Positions 23,901-36,804 of a DNA stretch of 64,000 nucleotides are shown one piece after another. Under the pieces are notes generated by a model. That model saw nothing but the letters and a program-made list of their open reading frames with translations, searched no databases and had not been told where the DNA came from. Source of the stretch: Phycomyces blakesleeanus NRRL 1555(-) (taxonomy: Eukaryota; Mucoromycota; Mucoromycetes; Mucorales; Phycomycetaceae); assembly GCF_001638985.1 (NCBI RefSeq), contig NW_017265151.1, forward strand, positions 931,757 through 995,756, read 5' to 3'. Each line of letters starts with the position of its first letter. The stretch's first letter is position 1. The position numbers and the translations under genes were made by a program.

Positions 23901-24039
23901 AAATATCATAGCCTATTTACTTTCTTTCCGCCACTCAGAATCTCAAGAAACAAGGAAGGATCCACCACTTTCACTCAGTTCTTGCACCCCAAGTCTGACA
24001 CTTTCATAATGATCCGTATTTTTTTTCTCGAGAGTTTCA

Positions 24040-24285
24040 TTATTCGAGCATTGACTATGTTTCTGACATACTGATGCCAGAGAAACAAGTATGTATGTCT
24101 TCCCACTGCCTCTCCTGAGCTTAACCCAATAGAATAATTCTGGACAATGCTGAATAATAAGGCTAAGAGTCATAGGAATCTTTGTAGGAAGATACGTTAT
24201 CAAAACAAAAAGAATTACAGAAGCTTGAAAAACTGTCAAGAAAAGTCCCTTCAAATGGTTCGTTTCGTATTCTTATGAGTGTTGG
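24040..24285 (+). pseudogene. Fragment of a Tc1/IS630-type transposase (C-terminal DDE region)
   Basis: On the + strand, NKYVCLPTASPELNPIE is followed by a stop and then FWTMLNNKAKSHRNL. This matches the conserved block LP-x-x-SPELNPIE-x-FW around the last catalytic acidic residue of Tc1/IS630 transposases. Stops before and inside it, and no upstream DDE residues, show it is a dead fragment. It lies between two minus-strand relics, so elements were inserted in both directions. Confidence 0.6.
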
Positions 24286-24689
24286 GATAAATGCTGAGAA
24301 AGGGAGCCTATATAATGGCCAATGGCGGTTTCATCAAGGTCAACAAGGGTTAAGGTAAGAAGCAATCATAAGGCCTGATAAGCGACTGAGAGATGAATTC
24401 AGCCAACAAAATACTTCTCTTGGTGAGTAACTTGTAATACTAAGTGGGTGGAAATTACAGTGCACAGTTTACCTGAAAACAATGCAAAAATGTGGGGTAA
24501 GAGGGGGGGTTTTTTTTTTATCTCAGCAGATTCTATGTTCAAGTTAGAAAAACACAGTTTTGCTGTATTCTATTGGCTTGGATATACAGCCACACACTAA
24601 TAATGTCAAATTAAATTAAATTACATATAAAGAAAATTGCAAGTACACATGGTTATTCATTATTCAAAATGAAATAAAAGGGCAATTGA

Positions 24690-25220
24690 TACATAATTTG
24701 GTAAGCAGCTATAGACTTTGTAGAAGTAAAGGTTGAGATGTTTATTTAAAAATAAAACAAAGAGGACTGCTAGTAATCTATGGGACCTGCTTAGACACCA
24801 ATTAGCAGCCTGGCGTTTTCTCTGTGTGTGCTTTTCAACCAAAAGTCCCGCAGACTCTAAAATAAAATGTGATCCATTCCTCTTGTAAAGCCATATCAAA
24901 ATTGTCCAGGGAATCAATGGAAACTCTTCTCTTATCAATTCGCCTTTCAAGAGTCCATACATTCTCGATGGGATTTAAATCCGGATTTTGGGGCAGGCCA
25001 AAAAAAAAAAAAAGTCAAACCCACCAATCTGGTAAATCCTCTTTCACCGTTGGGTATATGCCCCTATGTGACAACTTGTTCTATCATCTTGAAGGATGCA
25101 ATACCTTTACCATTATTTGTACAAAACAGGAAGGTAGTACAGAGACATTGCAAAACAGCACCTTCCTCATTTGTAGTAAGCCAGTCACAGCAAAAAAAAA
25201 GAAGAATGTCTGGACCTGAT
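24690..25220 (-). pseudogene. Decayed Tc1/mariner-type transposase
   Basis: Reading the minus strand, LQDDRTSCHIGAYTQR corresponds to the QQDNAPCHTA block. It is followed by GLPQNPDLNPIENVWTLERR, the classic WPAQSPDLNPIENVW block, then IDKRRVSIDSLDNFDMALQE. A stop interrupts the linker after TQR, and an A-rich slippage near 25002-25013 shifts the frame. This is the C-terminal half of a DD-E transposase; the N-terminal DNA-binding part is not recognisable. Confidence 0.7.
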
Positions 25221-25230
25221 TTTTTTTTTT

Positions 25231-26427
25231 TGTACTTTTGCTGTATTTGATGGAATTCAATTTGACATTTTATTTTTATATATATATTTTATAATAAAAC
25301 CGAAAATTTCCTCCCATTAGATTAGTGTACTTTTGCCTTGGTAAAGATGTCTAAGAACCTTTGTACTTGTTTAATCTATTAATTAATTAATTATATAAAA
25401 GATTTCTCTTGTATAATTAATTGAATAAATAGATTAAACCTGTATCCTCCTAATACTCCCGAATAATAATAATAACAATAGTAATAGTCGTCGTAGTGCT
25501 ATAAGTGGGTAAATGATTATTGACTATAATATTATTTATTTTACCGGCAATATATATATATATATATATTAAAAGAGAAACAAAAAAGGAGGGAAATTGG
25601 TTGAATTATTTGAATAATTTTGATAGAGATGGTTAAAGGGCATTCTATTAAACTCCCATGTTTTTTTTTAAGAATACAATCTTATTTGCCATTGTTGCTG
25701 TAATAATGATGTGTGAGTGTGTACTGGGAATCTTGTGAAAATTGCCTTGCTTTTATTTTAAAAGTAAATTATAATATATATATATATAAAATGTTTTTTT
25801 TTATTGTATATATGGAGATGTTACACATGCGTAACATTTCTATTGTGGTTCTTCCGTAAACTGAAGCTGTAACATTTGAGGAAAGTATGAAAAAAATAAA
25901 TTATAACAATAATATGTAAATGTTCATTCTTCTTCTTCTTGTTTGTTTTGATTTTTAAAGCTTGAATTGATTCGAACCAGTAAAGATATGATTTGCCCTC
26001 TCACTCATTATACAACTATACTAGTTTGTGATATCTAGATAATACAAGCCCAACCAATATTCTTTGATGATCAATTACAGACAGACATAGAATAACTATA
26101 GATCAATTCCGTGTTTAACCCAAAATTAATGGCTTTATTATTTGATAATAATAATAATAGAAGTGCGAGAGAAATATATATAAGATATCACTGAACGTTT
26201 CTACAATATCAAAAAAATATAGTGAAATAAAAAAGGGGGGATTCAAGCATATTTTGTATTATATATATATATATATATTTATTTATTTTTGAAAAAATAA
26301 AAATAAATGATATTTACGCAAAGAAACAGATAGATAGACAGGTAATAAGTAAGTGAAATGATCAATCAATCAGTCAATTGATCGATTGATTGATCGAAAA
26401 TTACAAGCTTAAATTTTTGTGTGTTGC
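25231..26427. other. Intergenic, downstream of the kinase gene
   Basis: AT-rich with AT dinucleotide runs (for example 25550-25570 and 26262-26278) and a palindromic gatcaatcaatcag/tgattgattgatc stretch at about 26360-26397. No gene seen. Confidence 0.5.
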
Positions 26428-27355
26428 TTAATCTGTCTTGAGAACCTCTTCAATACTTTCACTAACTGGTCTGACTTGGTTACCCTTGGATTTGTAGTTG
26501 TCTCCCATTGATATCGAATGCTTTTGTCTGAGATGATTCGAGAGACGAACCAAATCAACGGCTTTTTTGAATGTTCGGCGTGCATTAAAGTTCTTTCGAA
26601 CATTTGGAAGAAGATCCTGCTGTTGTTCCGGGGAAGCATTTTCATTGCTTGCCTTTGTCTTGGCAGCCGAATTATCGAGCCAAGGATGTTTGAGTGCCTG
26701 ATGTGCTGTAATACGTCTTTCGGGTGAAAGTGTCAAGCAACATCTAATAAAGTCCTTGGCTAATAGTAACAATTATAAGTAAAAGAGCATTCTTTTCTTT
26801 TTGCTTGCTTGCTTGCTTGCCTTGTTCACTAATACCAGCCCAGTACTCTTCATCGAATGTATAATCAGCTCGTAAGATTGCATTCATTTCTTGGATATTA
26901 TTTTCTCTCTCAAACGGAACATATCCACAGAGCAAGAAGTAGGCAATCACACCAATAGACCACATATCACTATATACACCATATATATATATATTCACAC
27001 AATATGTACAAACCATGTTTTTTTTTCTTATTAGACTCAAGACTCTATCCCACACCCATTTACACATTCATTCACCTATTCACAATCCACTACACCTTCT
27101 CATCCCTTTCACTTACACTGGTTTACCATGCCCTTTCTTGGTTAAAATCTCGGGTGCCTATTTGTGTATTATAAATAAACAAACAAAAGAAAACAATATC
27201 AAGAAGAAGAGTAAATGGAAAGCAAACTCTTTATTAATTAAACCAAGCCGAAAGAAAGAAAAAATGAAGATGATTATAAAGAGAATACTGATAGTAGATG
27301 TAGCAATAGTAAAAGAATAATATAATGCCAATTCTATTATCTCTCTCTCTCTTAT

Positions 27356-27392
<37 letters not shown>

Positions 27393-28543
27393 CCTTTTCT
27401 ACACTTTGTTACATCATCTTACCATGTATCCTGGTGTTCCGCATGTCGTTTTCAAGATGTGAAACTTTTCAGAGTCAATGATTCTCGAGAGTCCAAAGTC
27501 AGCAATAAGAAGATCTGCGTCTTCATCGGGTGTTCGGAAAAGAAGATTTTCTGGCTAACGTGTGTAAAGTAATATATGAGTACGTGGGTGTGGGTGTGGG
27601 TGTGGGTGGCTGTAGATACAGAAAAATAAAATGCTGGTATCTAACCTTTAAATCTATAGAGCAAAAAGAAAAAAAAAGAAAAAAGACAAGGTAAATAAAA
27701 GCAAATAAAACAAGATGTCTTTCTTTTACCTCTGTGAACAATGTCATGGTCATGTAGGTATGCTGCGGCATCACACACAGTACGGATGATATTGACAGCA
27801 TCACTCTCAAAGTAGCTACCCTTTTCACAGATACGGTCAAACAGCTCTCCTCCGGATGCGAGATCAGTAACAAGGTATACTTGATAAACGATTGATTATT
27901 GATGGTTTGGACATCTTTATCTCTATTTCTCCTTATTCTCCTATTGTTCTTTTTCTTTTTCTTTTTGCCTTTTGCGCTTTTGTGCTCCTCTGATATCAAG
28001 TGGTAATAATAATAATAATGATAAAATATACAAAGATTGTACTCACAGTTGTTTAGTGTTTCAAAATGATCCACCAAACTCAAGATATTTTGGTGTCCTT
28101 GGGATATCTTTTGAAGTACATTGATTTCGTTACGAATCATATGTTCTCGGCCTTCCATGTGTTGTTTGTTGATAACCTTGACGGCATAGTATTGACCAGT
28201 TTCTATCTATTTGTACCAAACAAGTGCATATCTATGCATATCAGATAGGTCCTCTATCTTTTTTCTTTCTTTGAGTATATTATAAAAATGTATTTACATG
28301 AACTGCCTCTATTAACCCAAGCCAGAATACAATATATATATATATATATATATATACATAAAGACGATGAGTATGTTTGATGAAAGAGGAATCTCAAGAT
28401 TACGGAATCCCAAACACTTCTTTCACTCTTCTTCTTCTTTTTCTTTTGTTGCTGTTACCTTTTACAACGGCATAACTACCGTTACCAAGAACCTTTCCGG
28501 TCTTGTATTTACAGGGTACAGTAACTGGTGCACGAGTTGCCAT
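26428..28543 (-). CDS. Ca2+/calmodulin-dependent protein kinase (CaMKI/CMK type)
   Basis: Cytosolic Ser/Thr kinase acting in calcium signalling. Nine exons: 28543-28459, 28308-28298 (11 nt), 28206-28047, 27879-27730, 27653-27646 (8 nt), 27554-27423, 27157-27117, 26969-26821, 26759-26428, giving 355 residues. All kinase motifs are visible: glycine loop LGNGSYAVVKEAVH, catalytic lysine in YYAVKVI, HRDLKPEN, DFG in IADFGLSRI, and APE in TTCGTPGYMAPEIL, whose Thr is the site a CaMK kinase would phosphorylate. The tail NFNARRTFKKAVDLVRLSNH is the autoinhibitory/calmodulin-binding segment. The 8-nt exon supplies most of the DLK of HRDLK. The intron before AKDFIRCC is best explained by a GC donor (gcaagc). 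The gene is divergent from phospholipase D across about 980 bp. Confidence 0.93.
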
Positions 28544-29526
28544 TAGATGAGATTACTGATTATGAGTTGCGAATTACAATTTCTTTAAAATAAAAAATAT
28601 GGAAAGAAAAAATGAAAATGAAAATGAAAATAATAAGCTACTCTGCGCTATGCTATGCTAAACTAAGCAAGGTTAAAATATAGATTCCCAAAAATAATCA
28701 ATAAATAAAATAAAATAAAAAAAAAAAAGGCTTGAAACAGACTCAAATCCGCCGAGCCACGGATGGGTTGTGTATTTTGTGTACCTTTTTATTTCCTCTT
28801 TCTTTTTTCGGAAACTCAACTTCGCCACAATGAGTAAAAGAGGAAAAGATGAATAGATAGGTAGGGTGGATCCACTCTTCCTTGTATTCATTTTTTTGTT
28901 GTTGCAATTGTAAAAAAAAAAAAAGGAGGTAAAAGTGATGATAATAAGAAAGGCAAATGTAAAGGCATGGAAGGGGTTTGAAAATACAAGAGGTATAAAG
29001 TTGTGTTGGTAACAAAGATGATAAAAATAAAGGACTTGGAATAAACAGAGCATCTGGATAAAGAAACATACAAAATGCAAGTAAATTAAAATCACCTCTT
29101 TAAGAAAATATTCTTTTGTTGCTGTAAAGTGTCATTTATTTAGCTGGTAACAGTAACGGTAGACATATGAAAATTCTGAAGTGTATGCATAATATATATA
29201 TATATATATAAATAAATAAAAAAATACAAAAAAGGAAAGAAAAAGAGCAGCTGTGATCTTGTTGTCTTCTGATGATCATTATTCCTTTAATATCATCATT
29301 AAGGAACATAAGAAAAGAGACACAGTCTGTGCTTGTGTATTCATGTGTTCAGCTAAATGACAATTATATTCAAACCAAAGAGAGAAATATACATATACAA
29401 CAACAATAAGTATTATAAGAACAGGACATATTCCTTATTCTTCTTCTTCTTCTTCTTTTGACTCTTACTCTTGCTCTTATTATTAATCTATAATTCCTTT
29501 TGGGGTTATTCAGACTGATAGCCATC
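28544..29526. promoter_or_regulatory. Divergent intergenic region, kinase and phospholipase D
   Basis: About 980 bp between two divergent start codons. It carries homopolymer and AT runs (about 29191-29210) and GAAAAT-type simple repeats near 28610-28632. No discrete binding site is asserted. Confidence 0.4.
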
Positions 29527-31469
29527 ATGGCAAATACAATCCCAAACAACTTTGAATACTTTGTAAACCAGACTTCTGGGCAGAAACGACAAGAACAACA
29601 CCAGAAACCAACAAAGCTCGGATCATGTAACCAATACCACTCTAGCTTGCATGTTCCACTCTATCGATTTACTGGAGATCAAAGAGACAGGCGAAAGTCA
29701 AAAGAATCTCTCAAAAATGAAGATCAAAGCCCGACCAATCGTTGGAACTCGCTCATTCAACGAATGTCCTTTACAATGCAACCACAACAACCACAACAAA
29801 AAGTAGTAGCAGAAGAACCAAAAAAGGATCTACCTGAATCAGAAAGAGAGGAAAACCATGAACAAGAACATGAACGTGGCAGTTATGATTATGATTACGC
29901 TTATGTCAATGGCTATAGATACAAATACAAATACAAATACAAGTATGAACAGAGCCGGGGTTATGTGTATGATAGCCCTGTAGTTGACAGCATCGATGAT
30001 CATCTACCTTGCATGGAAGAGGTGGCCAGAGAAGGAGCAAGGGCAGCCGATCTAGCAGAATCAAAGTCAGGCTATTTTGAAAATCCGTTTGAGCCTGATA
30101 TAAAACAAATATCCAGCCCAGCCGACCAACAGCGTACAAGTGCAACCAAAGTTTCAACTATGGATGCATTGACAATCACAAACAACAACAACAATGAGGA
30201 GTTTCTTGGTGAGTCTCATGACACTCATGACACTCATGACACTCATGACACTCAGCTTGAACCAGACCATGTTACACACACCCTTGACCACCCAGGTAAA
30301 AAAAAAAAATACCATACCATACCAGTAGTAACAATAATAGCATTGCAAATATGGATAATGGACATTTAATTAATGATAATATTTTAGAGCAAGTGGCCAG
30401 AGTACCAAAAACCCAATGGGAAAAGGCATTGAATAAACTACGGGTTGTCAATGCTCTTTCGCATGTAAATGTGGACCAAGATTATTCAGTACCGCTTGGT
30501 ATGTACATATTGATTTTTTTGTTCTTTGATTATATTGCCAGAATACTTTCTACACTTTTTTTTTTTACTAATATATATATATATACATTAATTGCAACAA
30601 TAACGAAATACAAAAAAAAAGTACAAAATACAGACGGTCGTGAACATGGATTGGTGAGCGCCCAACAACTACCATGAACACAGCCAAAGAATTATTCAAA
30701 AGACTAACACAGCTTATTGGGTGGGGGGACTGTGTACAAAATTAATCAACCAAAATAAAATAAAATAATGATGATGATAATAGTCACCTATTATATTTGA
30801 TAATCTAATGGCAAGTACTTCTTACTCACCCATACACACTCACTCACTCACTCACTCACTCACTCATTTATACATATAAAAAGGTGTCGGTGACAGACTC
30901 TGAATTGGACCAATCTGGTTTACAGCGCCTGTGGATATTTCGAATCAGTCTTCAATACGGAGACATCAAGTGGGTTATCAAGCGTTCGATCATCGAAGTC
31001 TACAACCTCCATCTGATCCTCACGTTCAAAGCCAAGGTCTCGAGTCATTTAGCCCACCCGCCCTCTTTTCCTAGTCAGCTTTCTCGGTTGATCAGCACCG
31101 CCTTGATCATCCGCATTTCGCAACCCGACGATGACAAGGACAAGGACAAGGACAAGGACAGGGTGTCGCATGAAACATTGATGAAGAGAAGGGTTGGTCT
31201 GGAGACCTACCTCGAGGAAATCATCCAGCTCTCTAGATTTTCAACAAGCCTAGACCTCTGTGAGTTTCTGGAACTCGGTGCGATTAGTATCGTAAAAGAC
31301 ATGGGCTGGAAAGGAAAAGAGGGCTACCTAGAGACCAAAGTCAGTCCGGCGCTTCCATCTCTCATCCAGTCCTTTAGACCGACTCGACGAGGCAAAGAAT
31401 GGGTTATACTCAGAGACTCGTATGTTACATAGCATATATATATATATATATTATTCTTACTAACATCTC

Positions 31470-31503
<34 letters not shown>

Positions 31504-32968
31504 GGTATATTGCGTTTTCAAAAGATATTGCTTGTTCTTCTCCTAGTGATGTGTTTCTTTTTGACAATACTTTCAAGGTCTCTCGTGTGACCAAGAAATT
31601 TGCAGCGTATCATCAGAACAGTAGGATCAGAATATCAAACAGCTCGAGATCAATTGAACTAAAGTGTCCGACCACAAGAGTCTGTGACGAGTGGATGGAA
31701 AATCTGGTCAAGGTCCAGAAAGAGAGTACCTGGGTGACAAATCATCGCTTCAAGTCGTTTGCACCACCCCGTAATCTTGCAAAAGCAAAATGGTTTATTG
31801 ATGCCAAAGGTAAATACAATTGTATGTAATTAGATATATATATATATATATTAATCAATTAATTAATAATTAGATTATTTTGAGGCTGTTGCAGAGGCAA
31901 TTTTATCAGCAAAATCTGAAATATACATCGAAGACTGGTGGCTGGTGAGTAGGATAACAGAAACTGTGCGTATGTACATATTTGTTCTATTGATATTCAT
32001 TCATTCATTAAACATACTTTTGCGTGTATGTGGTGTATAAACCAAAATACTAATGATAACAATAATAAAGAGTCCAGAACTTGTAAGTATTTCTTTCTTT
32101 CTTCTGTATTTGGTCAAATATAAATAAATTTAAAGAGGTATCTTGATATATTAGTGTGTGTATTATGAAAATAATGATCTTTTTTTTTGTTTTTTTTTTT
32201 ACTTTAATGACTATCCTTCTTTTTCTTTATTATATATAGTATCTTCAAAGACCTCCAAAAGAAAATGACGAATACCGGATTGACAGACTATTGAAAAGAA
32301 AAGCGAGCCAGGGTGTTTTGATCTACATTGTCGTCTACAAGAACCAACCTGTCCTTCCTTTGGACTCCCAACATACCGTCGATTGGTTGAGCAACATTCA
32401 CCCAAACATTATCGGTAAGAACCCTTTTCTTGATTGATTAATGAATATCGAGTACCAAGATCCAAAACTACCATGGTCTTCAAATTTACATACATTTATT
32501 TACTCTTTTTTCTTCTGTTTGTTTGTTTTGTTTGTTTGTTGATAATAGTGCAAAGACATGCCAGTACAACCCTGTGGTTGTGGGCACACCATGAGGTAAA
32601 GACATTGTGATTATTTAACTTGTAATCTATACATATTAAAGCCTCTTTGGATCAAAAATCAAAATAGAAAATTCTAGTGATTGATCACAGACTGGCATTT
32701 ATTGGAGGTCTTGACCTATGCTTTGGGTATTGTATTAACTAACCAATTGATTGATTAATAAAGAATCAAGCCAAATTGAAATTGAAATTGAAATTAATTT
32801 TACTTGTAGTCGATATGACACACAGGAACACACATTGAGTGACTATGGTGGGCCTCACAATTCAGACAATCAAATCTTTCCTGGCCAAGACTATTCCAAT
32901 CCAAGGATAAAAGACTTTAAGAATGGTAATTACTCTCTTGATTAATATTAATATTAATAAATAAATAA

Positions 32969-32999
<31 letters not shown>

Positions 33000-33789
33000 G
33001 TGTCTCAATATAATATATCCCTTATCGACAAGAAAACTACACCAAGAATGCCGTGGCATGATGTTCATGTAGCCATGGTAAGATGAATAATGTATATATA
33101 TACACAGCAATAATACTTCTTTTTGTTGTTGTTTTTGTTATTTTTTTTGTTTGGTTTATTACCAGCTTGGTCCTCCGGCTAGAGATATTGCACGGCACTT
33201 TGTACAAAGATGGAATTTTGTAAAGTCCACACGAGCTAAAGATCGTAGTGATTTGCCATTTTTGATGCCAAAAGGAGAGTATGTATCAAGTAGAGACGAA
33301 AGTAAATTTCGTGGCACTTGTCGAATTCAAGTTGTACGGAGTAGTGCTGGTTGGAGTCAAGGTGTGCCTAGAGAGGTAAACAAAAAGGAAATAACAGATA
33401 ATAAACCAGAATAGACAATAGGAGTATATCTATTTAAGAAGAAGAAGAAAAAAGGAATTGAGGTAAAAGAAGTGTTAATGATTTATAAATATATATACAT
33501 GCTTGTAATTTTATATAGCATTCAATTTATACTGCTTATATGGAATGTATATCAAAAGCCAAACACTTTATTTACATAGAGAACCAGTTCTTCAGTAAGT
33601 GCTAATGGGCATGAATGACAAAATGAATCTAAATATCTAGGGATGTATCTTTTAACAATCTCTCCCTCTTCCCCCCCTCTTTTTTTTGCCTTTGTTTAAT
33701 AGTTGCAGCCACACATCCAGATGATAAGATTATCAAGAACAAGATTGGAGAGGTATGTATTATTTTTGAGATTAAGTAAGCAAGAAATC

Positions 33790-33820
<31 letters not shown>

Positions 33821-35254
33821 TGTATGTATGTATTTATGTATTTATGAATATGTTTGGCATATAGGCCCTAGTCGAGCGTATTAAACGTGCACATTGGGAA
33901 GGCCAGAAATTTAGAATCATTGTCGTAATTCCGTGTGCCCCTGGGTTCGAAGGAGACTTTAACAATACTGATTTGAGGTCCATGTCTCTAAGGTATAATA
34001 CACACATGGTCTTATGTCTCTATAGCTAAACTATCCATGTCTATTTATTTTGTCTTTCTTGTAGATCAGTGGCTCACTACCAATATATGTCTATCTCAAG
34101 GGGTGGGAATTCGATTCTAGAAAGACTACAGGCAGTCAATATACCCGCAGAAGAGTACATTAGTTTCTACAGCTTACGGAATTGGGGAAAGATCACATCG
34201 ACCACCACAAATATCAATATCAATATCAATATCAATAGCACTAGCACCAGTGACAACGCACAGACTAAACAGCAATTTACGAATGAGCCGTTTGTACCAC
34301 ATGAATCATCGATTCTGTCCAGACAGCCTACAATAGAAACAGCTGCACAGACAGGATCTGACACTACACTGAGTAGAGGGTTCGAAAGTAAGACTGAAAA
34401 GAGTGACAGTGAAGATCAGAGCCAAAACCAATACAACTACAACTATCAGTATCAGTATCAGTATCAGTATCCCTCAGTTCCTGCTTCTGTTCCTGCTTTT
34501 GTGTCTGCGTCCGCTTCTGCTTCTGCTTCTGCTTCTGCTTCTGCTTCTGCTTCTGCCTCGGCGCCTACTTCTGTGCCTGTGCCTGTGCCTGCTTCTCTTA
34601 TTCTTAATAGCGCAAAACACCACAAGGCTAAAAAACGGATACACGTGCACTCTGGCTCAGAGGACGTGGGTGTGCAGGCATCAAAGTTTGTGCCAGGATG
34701 TATTCGAGGAAACATGTCTGATGGGCGTCTAGACTATGTAACCGAACAGGTTTACATTCATTCCAAATTGATGATCATTGATGACAAGATTGTTTTATGT
34801 GGATCAGGTAAGATTCCCTTTTATATTTATTTTACTTGTTTGATTTATATGATTTGAATATTTATTTATTATTATTGAAATTGTACTAATTTTCTTTTGT
34901 GTATATATGTAAAATGTACAAAACGAATAAAAGCCAATATCAATGACAGGTAAAGAATATACCTCTTTAAAGAAAGCAAATAAAATAAAATAAAAATAGC
35001 CACACATTTGTACAACTTTTTTTTAAAAAAAAATTTCTTTGATTCCTTTTCTAACAACCCCTCACCTCACTTTGCCTCATCTTATCTACCTACCTACCTA
35101 CCTACCTCTCTTTATATATATATATGTTCTGATCTCCTTTTGTTTCTTTTGGGTGTGATTGGGTAGATCCCAACTTGGCCACAGAGACTCTGAAATTGCA
35201 GTTGTTATTGAAGACACAGACCTTGTGCCATCGAGAATGAACGGAGAGCCTGTA

Positions 35255-35301
<47 letters not shown>

Positions 35302-36156
35302 GTCTGTCTGTTTCTGTTTATTATTTTTGTCATGTTAAAAAAAAAAAGACACTAAGTATCCTTGATATATGTATATGTATGAAATTTGTACATTTCTTGT
35401 ACTGTACTGTACTGTACTTTACTGTACTGTACTGTATTGTGTTGTGTTGTGTTATGTTGTGTTATGTATATAATCAGTACATGGCAGGAAGATATGCACT
35501 GACATTAAGGATAGAATTATTTAAAGAGCATCTCGGGTTGCTTCAGGGGCCAAAAGGCGGCCATTTTCCTCTTCAGGACCATACATTCTCCCAACATAAT
35601 AACAATAACAATAACAATAATGATGGACTGTCTACCGAAGACAGGCTTGTATTGGATCCGCTAATCGATTCCTTTAATTCCAATTGGAAAAAGACTGCCA
35701 AGAGAAATACTAAAGTCTATCGCCATTTGTTTCGCTGTGTTCCAGATGATACTGGTAAATGTTTTTTTTTTTTTTTTTAAAAAAAAATAATAATAATAAT
35801 TTATAATCCAAAGTCAAATTTCTTAGCCCTAATACTAAGAACCAATACAATTATTACTAATGAAAAATGAAAAATGAAAAATGAAAAAAAAAATTACATT
35901 TCACTGTTCTTAATTACATAATTATGTGGTTGTTTCAGTCCATACATTCGAGAGGCACCGCAAATTTGTTCCTGACACCGCAAATGTACATGCAGGTCAT
36001 ATCGCGAATCCACATCTACACACCAATGATGAAATTCTCAACAAATTAAACGAAATCCAAGGCCACCTTGTTGAATTTCCTACTCAGTACCTGTGTGATG
36101 CCAACATGACAGCCAGCATCGTGCAAGAAGCTGCACCTCCCGCCCTATTTACTTGA
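29527..36156 (+). CDS. pld1: Phospholipase D with PX and PH domains (Spo14/PLD1 type)
   Basis: Hydrolyses phosphatidylcholine to phosphatidic acid at membranes. Twenty-one exons: 29527-30295, 30388-30498, 30634-30653, 30884-31419, 31505-31809, 31874-31944, 32071-32082, 32240-32414, 32549-32595, 32668-32726, 32810-32925, 33001-33077, 33166-33375, 33519-33594, 33703-33752, 33865-33992, 34065-34807, 34933-34948, 35167-35251, 35478-35754, 35939-36156; 1366 residues. The disordered N-terminus has YK and HDT repeats. A PX domain (about 307-450, around FRISLQYGDIKWVIKRSIIE) and a PH domain (about 470-580) follow. Both HKD motifs are present: HHEKILVIDHRLAFIGG and IHSKLMIIDDKIVLCGSANI. They frame an unusual insert of about 150 residues rich in NI, YQ and SA repeats. 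The start is the first ATG with an open frame. Confidence 0.93.
34513..34556 (+). repeat. GCTTCT hexanucleotide repeat in phospholipase D
   Basis: About seven tandem copies of gcttct within exon 17, encoding an alternating Ser-Ala tract, flanked by related gtgcct copies. The repeat is in frame and keeps the reading frame open. Confidence 0.9.
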
Positions 36157-36568
36157 ATAACGACCATAATTTATATACAAATGATAGGTAAGATTAGATA
36201 TTTCTACTTTAATTTTATTTTAATTTTAATTTCACAATCTTAATTAATACGACAATTATTCACATCTATACATTTATGTTTATTGTTTGCGGTATATCTC
36301 TATATGTACAGCACACACTTGTACATTCCATACAATAATTTATTTATTTATTTATTTATTTATATTACTAGTGGCCTATTCAGGGAGATTAAACAAGATA
36401 TCTACAAGTATTTGAATGGTCTCCTTTATCCACAAATCAATTGACTATATACATATAAAGTAATATAAAGTAGTATATTGTATTGTATTGTATTGTATTG
36501 TATTGTACTTTATTTAATGACTTTATAAAGAAGAAGAAATAATAACATCAAGATATATAGATAGACAA

Positions 36569-36610
<42 letters not shown>

Positions 36611-36804
36611 TAAATTGAAGAAGAAAAAATGTATACAATCTTCTTGTGTTCTAATTAAACAATATATACATAAATGCTTATATATAAAAAGAGAGAAAGA
36701 CATGGGGCGACAAGAATGATCAATCACTACTGTTCAATAAGAAATATAGATGAACTATCTTATGAATAATTAATTAATCAATTAATTAATCAATCAATTA
36801 ATAG
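36157..36804. other. Convergent intergenic region
   Basis: 3' flanks of phospholipase D and the secreted-protein gene. Contains a TAA trinucleotide run at about 36571-36605 and other AT-rich simple repeats. No gene seen. Confidence 0.6.

Noticed and set aside
25955..25990. B-box-like ggttcgaatca on the minus strand
   Set aside because: The flanking bases do not form a T stem, and no A box lies at a suitable distance.
33791..33833. TATG repeat array considered as a CRISPR-like array
   Set aside because: It is a plain tetranucleotide microsatellite inside a phospholipase D intron, with no spacers. The window is eukaryotic.
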